Of a stretch of 64,000 bases of DNA, positions 1-10,976 are shown piece by piece. Numbering within the stretch: the stretch's first letter is position 1; the number at the start of each line of letters is the position of its first letter. The position numbers were made by a program, and so were the translations under genes. A model generated the notes under the pieces. That model was not told where the DNA came from. It was given only the letters and a program-made list of their open reading frames with translations, and did no database searches. Source of the stretch: Lophium mytilinum (lineage: Eukaryota > Ascomycota > Dothideomycetes > Mytilinidiales > Mytilinidiaceae); assembly GCA_010093605.1 (NCBI GenBank), contig MU004186.1, positions 1,530,616 to 1,594,615 on the forward strand, written 5' to 3'.

Positions 1-1748
1 ACATATGCAGCCTCAGGTCCACGCGCCAAGAAGTCGAAACACTTACCTCGCGATATGTCAGAATGAATCCGCGCAATCACCTTGCGCAGGTATTCAAGCG
101 CTGTGAAATGCAGCAAGTTGTAGTGCATGTCGTCGCTGATGGCTGAGTCGCCATCCTCGGGCAGCGGGACCTCGCCTTGAAGATTGCAGAGCCCCGTTTG
201 CGGAAGATCCAGGTCCAGGTGGAACCAACTACGTAAATGGTTCATCGCTATTCTAACATATTCAATGTGGAGAGCTACAGCCCGTACGTACTTTTCAATC
301 AGATGGCACATCCAGTATACTCGTTTGACCGCAACGCCCTTGGAATTATTCCAGTCCACTTCTTCACTATACCACAGGTTAGGAAATTGAGTACAGCACT
401 CGAAACAGCAATACAAACCATCGGATGATAACTTGGCAGGCAGCGGCAGCAGCAACGGTAGAGCGCCAAAAGTCCTAATATCGCAGGTGAGTACCATCCA
501 ATTTGCAACAACATAGGCTGAATACTTACCAAATGCCGGGCGCATGCTTCGTAATAAAGCCTGATTTGCTCACAGTCAGCGGAATGTCATGGACGCAAGC
601 TTCCACTGGGCGACATACGAGGCTAAAAGATGGCACTGGACGTTCTCCACGCTGCACTGTGTCATCAGAAACCCCATTCGCTTCCTCGCTTCATTGAAAA
701 TCTCAAGCCCCGGTGGCTCTGCTGATGTTCCACCCCTGATGCCACTGTTGGGGCGCACAGGGAGTCCGTTCGCCCCCTCGTCTGCGACGACGCCAAGTGA
801 CAGGACCAGTAAGACTAGAATGGAAACCAAGTTGTCTCCAAAACCATTCCGCACTGTAGGCGCGAGAAATCTTTCCTGAAACTCTTTACGGTCCAAGATT
901 GGAAACAGTCTATTGAAGTTTGAAAAATATGACTCAGTGTATTTATTCATCACTTCGATGCTGAGGTCGGGGAAGCGCACGCCTTCTAGCATGCGCACGC
1001 TAGTCAGGGGCGTACGAGTTGGCAGCACGTCGGTGTGCTTGACCAAATCATGGCGCAGAATCCACGGTGTCCCGGAGTGGATGATGCTTTGGAGGTCCAA
1101 GCCAGCGACTCCTCTATCAGTCATGTGCTCAGCAATAGCTGGCCAGAGCAAGATTTTATGAGGAGCCGTCAGGATGTTATTTGCCACCGGATTCTGGGCG
1201 AAGGCCTGCGCGCTCTCGGGAGTGAAAGGAGATGTGACGTCATGCTTGATGGTACCCGACATGGAGAAGGGGCTGCTTGAATGCAGGGTGGACGACTGGG
1301 CGGCCGTGGAGGCTGAGGTCGGACTTCTCGGGACCCTGAATACAGGAGATCCAGGGACGACTTGGCGGCCGAGGATATCGATCTTGCTCTCAATTCGGGC
1401 TTGGCCCTCAAGGACGCGGGTGATGTTGTCACTGATGTTGACCATAGTCTTATCCTTTCTAACGACATTGTCAGTATTGCCTATCCAACGCGGCCTGCTG
1501 CCCGGCATCTGTCACCGCGGAGCGGTGTCAACTCACTTGGTGGGCTGAGGCTCCCGGTACTTGCACTCGACATTTAGGCGATGACATAAACTGCATTTCG
1601 GCCTCCTCTCATCACACTTGGACTTCCGATTCCGGCACGTCTCACACGCCTGAGCAGCAATAGACGCGCGCTCCCGTCGTTGGCCACCATCCCCAGGGCT
1701 CCCCACCGATTCCCGATGCGCTTCAGCGAGTCCAAACCCGCTTTCCAT
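1..1748 (-). CDS. Zn(2)Cys(6) fungal transcription factor, 3' end beyond window
   Basis: Reads right to left; the start is the ATG at 1748. Exon 1 (1748-1537) encodes a Zn2Cys6 binuclear cluster, CETCRNRKSKCDERRPKCSLC followed by a sixth Cys, at about residues 35-62. Introns I infer: 1536-1459, 618-561, 529-475, a GTTTGT-type intron near 417-370 and another near 300-237. They join a linker (KDKTMVNISDNITRVLEGQ, likely short coiled coil), a low-complexity stretch, and a fungal_trans-like middle domain (QCHLLASLYYEACARHL, DFWRSTVAAAAACQVIIR, VYWMCHLIENWFHLDLDLPQ). One exon (560-530) is only 31 nt. The frame runs to about position 47, where a donor (GTAAGT) follows, so the C terminus lies outside the window. 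Role by family: DNA-binding nuclear regulator; target genes cannot be read from the sequence. Confidence 0.88.
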
Positions 1749-4700
1749 GCTGGACGACTCTAAGTTCTAAGCTGCTTGCAACATGCAGTGGACGCTGCAA
1801 GACTTGACGGTGGTGAGAATTTGAGCTTGTTAGAGAGAGCTGGACGCTTCACAGACGGAATGCTGTGGACGAAAGCGAGGAACTGGAAGAGGGACAGTAC
1901 AGACCGAATGCTGCCGGCGGCGCGATGTGTAGTGAATGTGAATGCTAGATGATAGGCGGCGGGGTTGTGTGAGATTGGTCAACGGTGCGAGACAGACGCG
2001 ACAAGAGCTGCGCTTTGAGGATCCTCGTAGGCTTCGGATCGATCATGCGGGTTAGGGGAGTCGGAGCTTTCGCCTTCATCCACTCCACATGGTGCTTCGG
2101 ACACTCTCCGCGGGAGGCACTAGGCTCAAAATTTCCCCCCAGCAGCAAGACGGCAATGCAGGATTCCCGTAGCAGCGGGAAAACGTGGAGATTCAAAGCT
2201 CTGTGCTCACCCTAAATGCGCACGTCTAATCCGAGCCAATGAGCAGAAGGGTAACCAGGGTTGCCACTTAGGCTTGCCACCGTGCTCGGAGCGTTCCGAA
2301 GAGTGAGTGTACCTGGAGAAGCTTCTCTGTGTTAAAAACTGCTCTTTTCGTGGCGATCTGTGCGGCGAGACGATCCGTCACTAGGCAAGGACACGGGAGT
2401 GCATCCAGGCACACTGACCTAGCTTCGACAAGTTCACTTAGCTTGTGGTGGCTAGTCCAACTCTGATATCATCCGCTTTTATATAAAGTGGCTGACGACC
2501 AGCTTGCGACAGCGACAACCTCGTGTCTATCTACTACGAGTTGTAGTCTCCCCCGTGCAGAATGAATGGAGCGTGTGATCCTCCAATTCACGAATTTCAG
2601 GGTCGAGGCACGACTTCTCGATATCGAATGGTAGTTCCGGATTAAGGCTGGTAACCCTCACAGCTGTGCAGTCCCAGTATGAGTATCTCTTACCTGACAG
2701 CAATGCTACGACTCACAAAGACAGCGGGTGTGGCTCCATCAGCAGTGCCTTTCCCACTCTGCATGCGCGGATGATTCTGAAACTTACCATCAAGGAAGCA
2801 TCAAGCAAATCGCATGGACGCCTCGGGGCGGGTTGTTGGGCCGGACGGCGTTGCTTTATGAGCTGCATGCTGGACTGTCATTCTCCCGCCCGGAGGCTTC
2901 TCCGTCTAAGCGACCGATGAGATCTTCAATAGGCCATCACGTGACTGACCCTCGCCCTCAGGCTCATCCTCATGTTGTCTTGCCACCAAACATTTAGAGG
3001 CCCTTTTCCACATCGTCGCATCATACCGGAGACTATGGCTGGAACCCACGCCAAATCGCCGCCATCGCTCGTTTCACCCGCTAGAGCAGATGATGACGGC
3101 TGCCACTCCCGCTGCTCTCCTCCAATGGCCCCCAGCAGAACAACACAATCATCACTTGGAACTTCGCCACCGCCGTTTCGCAGTCACGGCATGGACCCTT
3201 CCACCGTTTCCATCCCACTATTCCATGGACCCCTGGACTCAGCTCCCGGACTTCCATCACCTGCCAGATGAACAGTGCGCCTTCCTCGATCCATACCACT
3301 GTTCGAGACGCATCGTGTCTAGCGCCCCAAATTATCTCGATCGCGGTAGTAGCGTGAGATGCGCAGCGGGCTGCTCTCGTTGCGCCGGGCCATAACTTGC
3401 TGCGGTGCCTGTGGCCGGTCATTATTATCACGCGTCGAGTCCTCTGGGCGATTCTCAACATACGCTGCGTTCTTTCTCCTCCATCCGGGGCCTAGGTGCA
3501 TTATGTGGCATCTCCGAGCACGGGTGGGAGCTCGCGACCTACTTCCGCCTCCCAGTGATTCATATCGAAGAGCGTGTCCGGGACTGTAGTGTGCACGCCG
3601 CGTCAACAACACTCACTGACAAAAACCAGCAATTCTATCCCTCCTACCTCATCGTTCCATGATTACGCTGTTTTGGCCTCGAATACAGGATCTACCACGT
3701 GGACCACATGGCGCGAACAATACATTACGTTGCAATCACAACGGATACGCCGTCCGAGGGGCGTTCACTTGAGAATCAGCCGAGCAATTGCATAAACCAA
3801 TCCTAGACCCGACCCATGCCAAAAAAGCACGAAAACCCGTGGCCAAACTATGCAAGAAATCGCTGCCCAGAATGAAGATACATTCTACCCTACTAAAGCC
3901 GATACGCACTGCCATCACACGAACAGTCTGTGCGAAAAATACCACCTTTTTCCATCACAATCACAACAACGCCCCGTTTAAATTTTCAAACGCCAGCTCG
4001 GGGTAAGAAGCTGCACAATGCGTCAGCTGAGCGTAGAGAACTTCGCAATGCGACAAGCCATCCGGCTCTATGCGTATCCACTCAAGTCTAGCCTCGCGCA
4101 CAGCTCGCCAGACAACCGCGCACGTTGCCACTTCACGACCACGCAAGCCATCTCGGGCTTTCCGCTTCTATACGTGTCTAGTGTCAAGCGCGGCAGGCCG
4201 TATAGACGTATGTCGCCCCAGCGTGTCCGCTTGCCACGACCTTCTCGAATTATCTAGCCATTAGAAAAAGCATGTGCTCTTGCCTCCTATTTCAGCCCGC
4301 ATATCGAGTCATCGAAGACTAGACTGCACCCTATGTCCCCAGGATTACTAACGGCGTTGTCCATTTCTAGGCCTGTCTAGCCTTGCGCGTCGGCCAGCTA
4401 ACCGCCTCCGGGCATGCTACGCATCACTGCTTCGCAATAGAACGAGCTACCGACTTCTGCTCTTCTGTGCCCGTCTAGGGTTGCATCTAGGCCCGAGACC
4501 AGCCAACAAATGCTCAACCTTACCACTTACTAGAACTCCGTATTCGTATCGCTTTCTACGCAACTAGCTAGCTAATCACACCCCGCCTCTGTTGAATATA
4601 AAAAGCCATCAGCGTCGTCTCAATATATGTACATACTCTATTTCCTATTTCGCCCGAATAATTAGGCTTATACTCATACAAATAGAAAGCACACACTAGC

Positions 4701-5533
4701 GTTACTTACCTTTACCAAGCAATTCTCAATCAGCGAATACTTCTGTCCTGCTGTTCATACCAAAGTGATATTGTGTAATCATCACCATCCCCCAATCCTT
4801 CAACCACCTCCTCAACGCACGCGCCCGCTAGCAAATTCAAATCGCGACTAGACGAGCTTCGTTCTGGGGACACGGTCCCCGGGTTGTTCCTTGACTTCGT
4901 TCCCGAGCTTGGCAGCCCTTCGCAAGTGTTCGCTCGCTCGCTCGCTACTAGAATGGTACTCGCGTCATCTCGCGCGCCCTCCTTCTACTAAGGCCTCATA
5001 AAAGTCACCTTACATTTCCGAAAACGTATTACTACATTTCATAACTTGCTCTTGGCCGTCTAGAGGTCTAGCTGGTGTTGGAGTGCTCTTGGACTAGCGT
5101 GCGGTGTAGTAGTATGGATATTTAAGCTCTAATGGAGCGAGGGGGGCTGACAGGGTCATCTTGGGCTCGGGCTTTTGATAGCGGTTCTTTGTTCTACTAT
5201 TTACTTAATACTAAAGAGAGGATTTAGGGGACAGGGAGGGAGCAGCGGTGGTAGATGGGATTGTATACACGCGATCTCTGGAACATGGGTATAGGGAGGG
5301 TACTAGAATATAGCTCTACGTGTACCTCTGATTGTTACAGTCTAAGACCCCTTTATGCGTCTTCAATGATCTAAACAAGATGGGACCGTTTTGTCTCAAG
5401 CCACCCATCCTACAACCATCTCCACAACAAACCCCATTTCTCGTACAGACAGATCCCCGACAGTCGTACAAATCTACACCCACCTCACAATCCCCTCTTC
5501 CACTCCCGTTTCCATTTCCTACTCCCACTCCCC
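1749..5533. other. gene-poor intergenic stretch, about 3.8 kb
   Basis: I see no convincing gene. Open frames here are under 130 codons, lack recognisable motifs and overlap on both strands. A TATA-like box (TATATAAAG) lies near 2500 and AT-rich tracts near 4600-4700. Between about 4260 and 5100 the short word GTCTAG/TCTAGG recurs several times and a CTCG tetramer run occurs near 4930. This looks like old decayed sequence but I could not tie it to a named element. The promoter of the transcription factor that starts at 1748 must lie in the first few hundred bases. Confidence 0.5.
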
Positions 5534-7055
5534 TTACATCCCCGCCCTCCTAATTACCCCCTCAACCTCCCCCTCCCCCACCTCCCCCGGCACAACCCCC
5601 ATCTCCTTCAACCCCTCCAAGAACCGCCTCTTGCCCTCCTGATAACTGGCCTCCCACACCCCAGCCAGCTTCTCCACCTCCTTCACTACAATCTCCTCCG
5701 CCTCCCCCCCCATATACGCCACGTTCTTTCTCACAACAACTGCCGCAATGTTTTCAATCAAGAACAGCTGCCGCTCGAACCTCTTATCCAGAATCGCAAT
5801 CTCCTGTCTCAGATGCGGCGGCGTAGGATTCCTCGGTACTGGGAGGGCGGGGAGGCGGGGGATAGAGGCGGCGGGTGGGGTGGCGGAGGGGGTGGGTAGC
5901 GTGGGTCCGGGCGTGGGTAAAGGGGGTCCGGGCGCGGGGAGATGGTCGGCGAGGTGGTCGGCGAGGTCGGCGGCGGTGTTGATGCAGTGGTAGGTGCCTG
6001 GCTCGCCGGGGACGGGGAGGTGTAGGGGGAAGGTGATGAGAGAGGGGTTTAGAGTAGAGAGGTCGCCGCGGTAGATGTTCAGCGGGGCTCGTTCTTTAGG
6101 CTTTTGGGGCCCGCGTTTACGGGGGGAGCGGCGGTGATGCGGAGGGGGGGTGGAGGGCTTGGGGATTGAGGGAATGGCTGTTAGGCCTGAGGTTTCGGAG
6201 GCGGAGGCGGAGGGGGCCGGCTGGTTTTTGGGCTTCTTGCGTATCGTCAGTGGTTGGTGTGAGGGAGGCTCTTCGGAGTCGGAGGGGCCTGGGATGGAGG
6301 CAGGGGTTTTGGAGACGCGGGAAGGGGCATCCTTCTTAAGCCTTAGAGGTATAGGCGTTAAGAGGGTGTGCTTGTGCGAGTCGAATCCTTCATGTTCGGA
6401 GAGTTCGGAGGCGGATGATTCCTCAGGGACGGGGGCGGCGCGTTTGCTCGACTTCGCCAACGCTGTCTTAGGACGAATACGCTGGTGTGAGCGAAACTCT
6501 TCAGGTTGTTCGGGTTCGGAGGGCTCAGTGGTATCTTCGGAGACGTACGCGGCGCGGTTTCTCTTCGCGGGCACAGTATCAATGCGGTTGCGCTGCTGCG
6601 AACGATTCGCATGACGATGGAAGGTCGGTTTCGAGAGAATTGGAGTCTCGTCAGATGTATCAGAACTGTATCCAGTGCTTGGGTGCATTTCTTGGATTCG
6701 GCGGGAACGCCTAGGCGTCCTAGGGTCCACAGGCACGCGTTTTGTTGCCTTGAGGAGCGGTGGCGCTGTGGTTGCTGCTAATTGCGAGCGCTGGGATGGT
6801 GAAATGGGAGTGGTTTCCGTAGAGCTGCTGGTTGTGGATGACTCGTGCGAGGTGTCTACGGAGTATGCCTGCTCGTAATCGGATTTTGCTACTGGCTCAG
6901 AATCCGTACTTGAAGTCTCAGTAGAATCAAGCGTATCTGGAGGCTTGGAGCTTTGGTCGCGGAAGATGACGTTGGTGCAGAACTTGTACAATCTCTGGAG
7001 AGCGGGTTAGTGAAGACGCTGCAATACGGATATATAGCAAACCTACCGAAAGCAT
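5534..7055 (-). CDS. unknown disordered basic protein with AT-hook-like motifs
   Basis: A 485-codon open frame (6991-5534) that I extend with a 9-nt first exon: ATG at 7055 (Met-Leu-Ser), GTAGGT donor at 7046, CAG acceptor before 6994, giving MLSRLYKFCTNVIFRDQ and 489 residues. The middle is Ser/Thr/Pro-rich and likely disordered, with repeated cores of the kind 'HRRSPRKRGPQKPK' and 'PRTPRRSRR' that resemble AT-hook or nuclear-localisation basic patches. The last 110 residues (from LRQEIAILDKRFERQ to the end) look helical and conserved, with a likely coiled coil. I do not recognise the family. A nuclear or chromatin role is only an inference from the basic patches. The 3-codon first exon is supported by phase alone. 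Confidence 0.62.
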
Positions 7056-8597
7056 TATTACGACGTCGGTAGAGAGTAAGTCAGGGTTTGCCAGCTGTGG
7101 TCTTTGCTTTACTGTATAACAGTTTGAGAATGTTGCAAGCCGTTGCTTTTGCTTTAACTGTAAAATAGCTTGAGGGTGCGGGCATGATACAAACATTTAA
7201 GTGCAATGTGATAGCTGGCTATGGCTTCAAGGATTCACTTAATACCTTTTATGATATTAGATTTGCGAAGCACGCTTATGTGCGGAAGCGTGAGGTCTTC
7301 TGTACGCCGGATGCCGCGTTAGCACCGAGTCTAAGATCTCGAATGAGACACAACACCATTTTCTACTCTCACCAGCGCAAAAAGACAGCCAAAAGCAAAC
7401 TGTCCCTAATTTCACTGTTCCCAACGAGTAATAATGCATGTACTAGTCAGACCTGAGGCAGGGCCGCTGAGCCAGATACCAAAAAGAATACCCAAGGAGC
7501 AAAAGACCACCCTCCCTGAGGAGGGTGTAGAAAATCCCCTCGGGGATCTTACCCTGGACTTACGACTTTCCACGCTGCGCCGTTTCGGACGATTCTTCGG
7601 GAAATAGCCAAGAGTTGGGGCTGGAGTCGAACTCACAACCCCTGGGGGGCTCGTTGGTGGCGCTGAACCAACTGAAACCACGGACCTGCTGTTCGAATTA
7701 GTTGGAGAATGGCGGAATTAGACTAAACATATACCTAGACTCATCAGAAGCGCAGTCAAGCACCATTCTTTCACCTGTGGCGTCACACGTGGTTGGGACC
7801 CGACATGCGTTCCGAGGAGTCTCCGAGGCAGTTGTTTACTCAGCGATTCTACGACAAGGTCCTTGACGTACATGATGATATTAGTGTCCGATGCCTTGAT
7901 TTGACTGTGTCACACGCATCGATGTATCCCTTAATCCGTCGTGGCGCAATGCTCGGAATCAGGATCAGGTTCCGTTGAAAACAAAGTGCAGCCCGACAGC
8001 GTTTGAGGTGGCCCGCAAAGCTATCGGCCTTGTCAATGTTGTCCCTTTTTGATCTTCTGTGGCGTACTACAGGACCTCAAGCGGTACTGGACAAGTGCAC
8101 GAAAAGCCTAGAGCGGGTGTATTGCTTAAGTACTGCAAGATCAGGAATCTCATCCCAAAGATCGCAAGATAAGAAAACACTTACATTCGTGACATCTATA
8201 CCCGCCGGCTAAGCAATCCATCTAGTAACCTCCCCGCCAGAATCCGGACCACGCGATTCCTTCTGACCCATATCACTTTGTTTAATAGTATGATCGCGAG
8301 GTGAAAGCGGCTAGCTCCGTGATGATTGTGTTTGGAAGGGATGAGTAAATGCGTCCAGAATAGGGCCGTATCAAAGCGCCGCCTCGTCACTTTTGCTGAT
8401 CCTGAAATCAAGATTGAAGGAGACGAGATGAATTGTGGACGAAGAAAAGCCCTAGTGAAATAAGCACCAGCAGTGGTGGTCAAATTGCGGAGTTACAGAA
8501 TCACGGAGCTCCTCACCTCTCAAATCAACGAATAACGAGAATCCGCAAGTCTTACTGTGACGATGGAATCATATTTAGGCAACCACCTCCTCTACTC
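7056..8597. other. intergenic stretch with decayed repeat
   Basis: No gene recognised. It contains a tRNA-like B-box (7620-7640, minus strand) that I could not fold into a tRNA, and one degraded copy of a repeat shared with the element at 15.5-15.8 kb (see next entry). Short open frames here do not show family motifs. Confidence 0.5.
8003..8165 (+). repeat. degraded dispersed repeat, copy A
   Basis: About 65-70% similar by eye to the reverse complement of about 15605-15770. The best-kept blocks are CGTTTGAGGTGGCCCG (identical 16-mer) and AGGACCTCA, followed by a weaker match. It shows no inverted ends in this copy. It appears to be a fragment of the sequence carried inside the TIR element at 15516-15838. 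Confidence 0.6.
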
Positions 8598-10163
8598 CTA
8601 AAGTTTCTTGCAAAAGTTTCTCCCATGCCTCACCTGCCAGTTGCACAGCCAAACCTCAAACGCCATCCCCACAAAGCCCGCGATGCAGATACCGCCCGAA
8701 TCACTCACACTAGTAGCACCAAGGCTGAACTCGCGATCCACTTTGGGCACATTGTCTGTTATCTCCGCAAAGGTGCTTACGTATACGAGACCGCCCAGAA
8801 GCCCCTCCCAGAAGATGATGAGGCACACGATGTAAAAATTGGGAATGAAGTCGAATAGGGCGTGCGACGTGAGGAGAATGAGGTTCAATACTTGAAGTAT
8901 TGAAGGGAGGTAGAGGTGGTGGACACGGAAGAATGGAGTTGAGGATCTTGAGAGGAAGACGCCCACCTGGTAGACAGCGTTGTAGGTGGGATAGAAGGAT
9001 CTGAAGTGCTCGAAGGGGCTCGATTTGAGAGGGAAGAGGAGGGTGGGTGCGACGCCTTGATTGATGGTGTATTCGGCAACGTACACAAGAAGTAGAGGCA
9101 GCATACTGGGGAATCGTTAGCGGGGAAATGCTCACATGCGCCTATAAACGTACTATGGGAAGAACAATCCTCGCGAGCGCGCAAGATTTGCTTTGAGACT
9201 ATTCCATGCGTTGCGTGTTCGCGATCTTGACTGGTTGATGGAAGTAAAGCTGCGGCCGGAGGCTGAATGCATGGAGGAGCTGAGTAGATGCTCGCCTTCG
9301 GGAGATGCATTGGGCGAAGTATCAGAATCACTTTCTTCAGCAGAGATAGTGGGTGACTGGTCCTGGTCTAACCTCTCGTACTCTGCTTGTTTTGCGCCTG
9401 CCTTGAGAGGGCCCAGGGGCAAGATGATGAAGAAGCTAATTAGCATGATGACAGGCAAGAAAGAGAATGCCAGGAGACTCGTTCGCACACTCAATCCCAG
9501 AGTGGTTGTAGCAATGACGTAGGCACCGGCGCCGATGAGTCCTGCTCCACCTGTCCCAGAGCCCCATGCAGCGAGACTGAAGTGGCCATAGTGGTGCGTC
9601 AAGCCAAGAAAGCTAAGTTCTCCCCCTCCACTGCTCAAGCTGGCCAGAATAACGCCAGACATCTTGATTGCAACTGTCTTGCCATCGCGTGAGGCGGGCG
9701 TCAGGGCAATGAGAAGCATGCCACATGCTGACAAGGCTACGAAGACGAGGATTCGAATCTGGTAGGGGACCTTGTGGATGAAGTATGGGGCCACCAGCTT
9801 GGTCAGGAAGGAGGGTATCACGTCTGCCAGCAGCACGACGCCCTTGGGGACCGAGGGCCCGACAAGGTCGAGGGCGGAGGAGAGGATGATGACATAGAGG
9901 ACGTTGTTGATCAGGCCTGGGAGGTTAGTTTATGTATGTGCATGTCATAGAGCGGTTGAATATCAATGATATAATATCTCTCAAGTTTGAAGTCACACTA
10001 CAGACGCACTGGACTAATTGGGGAAAGACTTCCAGAGAATGTGCATACCGAAGAGCCAGAAAGCTGCACACACACGCGGATCGGCGCCTTCGAAGGTCGA
10101 CTTGAGCCGCGCGCGGAAACGGGGCCAGGACGCAGCGGGCGAGCCTGGCATGGGCAGCGGCAT
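8598..10163 (-). CDS. BTN1: CLN3/battenin family vacuolar membrane protein
   Basis: Three exons: 10163-10049, 9916-9154 and 9105-8598, introns with GTATGC and GTACGT donors, total 461 residues, the usual size for fungal Btn1. Recognisable CLN3 blocks are [19 protein letters not shown] near the N terminus, [15 protein letters not shown] in the middle, and [19 protein letters not shown] spanning the second splice junction. About ten hydrophobic segments are visible, with a Ser/Asp-rich cytosolic loop (about residues 220-270). In yeast, Btn1 is a vacuolar/late Golgi membrane protein linked to vacuolar pH and arginine transport. The start at 10163 is the upstream-most in-frame ATG that keeps the conserved N terminus; an ATG 4 codons later is also possible. 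It is divergent from RXT3. Confidence 0.93.
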
Positions 10164-10976
10164 GAGAAAGACAAGCTAGACAGCGCAGGCAGCGGGATGA
10201 GGGGCGGAAGGGTGCAGCATTTGGCTGGTGGCTGGGCGGAGTGCGTTATCGTGAGTTGTCCATCTGGTGTTGAGCACGCTGCAAGTGACAGGTCGGCTTC
10301 GGCAGTCTGCCAGTGTGGTCGTGTGAATCGGGCCGGGATTAGCGGCCAAATTTAGCCCCCTGTGCCCACAGCGTTGGCGGATGCAAAACACTCGATGGCT
10401 GCCACATGAGCCTTGGAATGCCAGGCCTGCCGCAGGGCCCATCTCGACTGGCTCGCGCCCGCATCACGCTCGATGCCGCCCCGCGCTCAAGGGGCCCCGG
10501 TAGTTTGGCTGTGCTGGCTGCTTCACCGCCTGAATCTGTGCATACTCAGCACACAGCTTGCCCCCGCGGCCACTGTCTGGGCTGCTGGAGTCGGAGAAAT
10601 AGAGACCTTCAGCGTCGCACTCGAGGCACGACGGCGGTTCCACTGTGGGCCGTGGCCCGAACGAGTAAGGCTGTGATGCATGACGGAGACGTGGAGAGCA
10701 GCACATCCCGGTCGCAATCGACCCTTGAACGGTGGCTGGCTCGACTAGACGCCGCTCGGTCCTAACCTTGGGATCGCTTTCCTCCCCGGCTGCTCTCCCA
10801 ACTAACTCATCAACCGCTTCTCTCATCACCGCCCACACTCAGCACCCACGAGCCCGTCCTCCTCGTCCGCAGTGCTCGAGAGAGCCATGCGAGTGCGCCT
10901 CCCGAGCACGTACTAGCTGCTGGCCACGACCGAGCCCCGTGCCTGACGGTCCGCCGAGCAGAGAAGCGCGCCCACG
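10164..10976. promoter_or_regulatory. divergent promoter region between BTN1 and RXT3
   Basis: An 813-bp GC-rich spacer between two start codons pointing away from each other, so it must contain both promoters and 5' leaders. I see no clear TATA box. The last 150 bases before the RXT3 ATG are rich in CT/CA runs, as is common in fungal leaders. Confidence 0.55.

Noticed and set aside
4260-5230. RIP-mutated transposon
   Set aside because: Repeated TCTAG words suggested a decayed repeat, but I found no ends, no coding remnant and no second copy in the window.
7600-7680. tRNA gene on the minus strand (A-box-like TGGTTCAGCG, B-box-like AGTTCGACTCC)
   Set aside because: T-stem pairs fail beyond the first position and no matching 7-bp acceptor stem can be formed; no sensible anticodon arm.
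8433-8858. 141-codon plus-strand frame
   Set aside because: It runs antisense to the last exon of BTN1 and lacks motifs.
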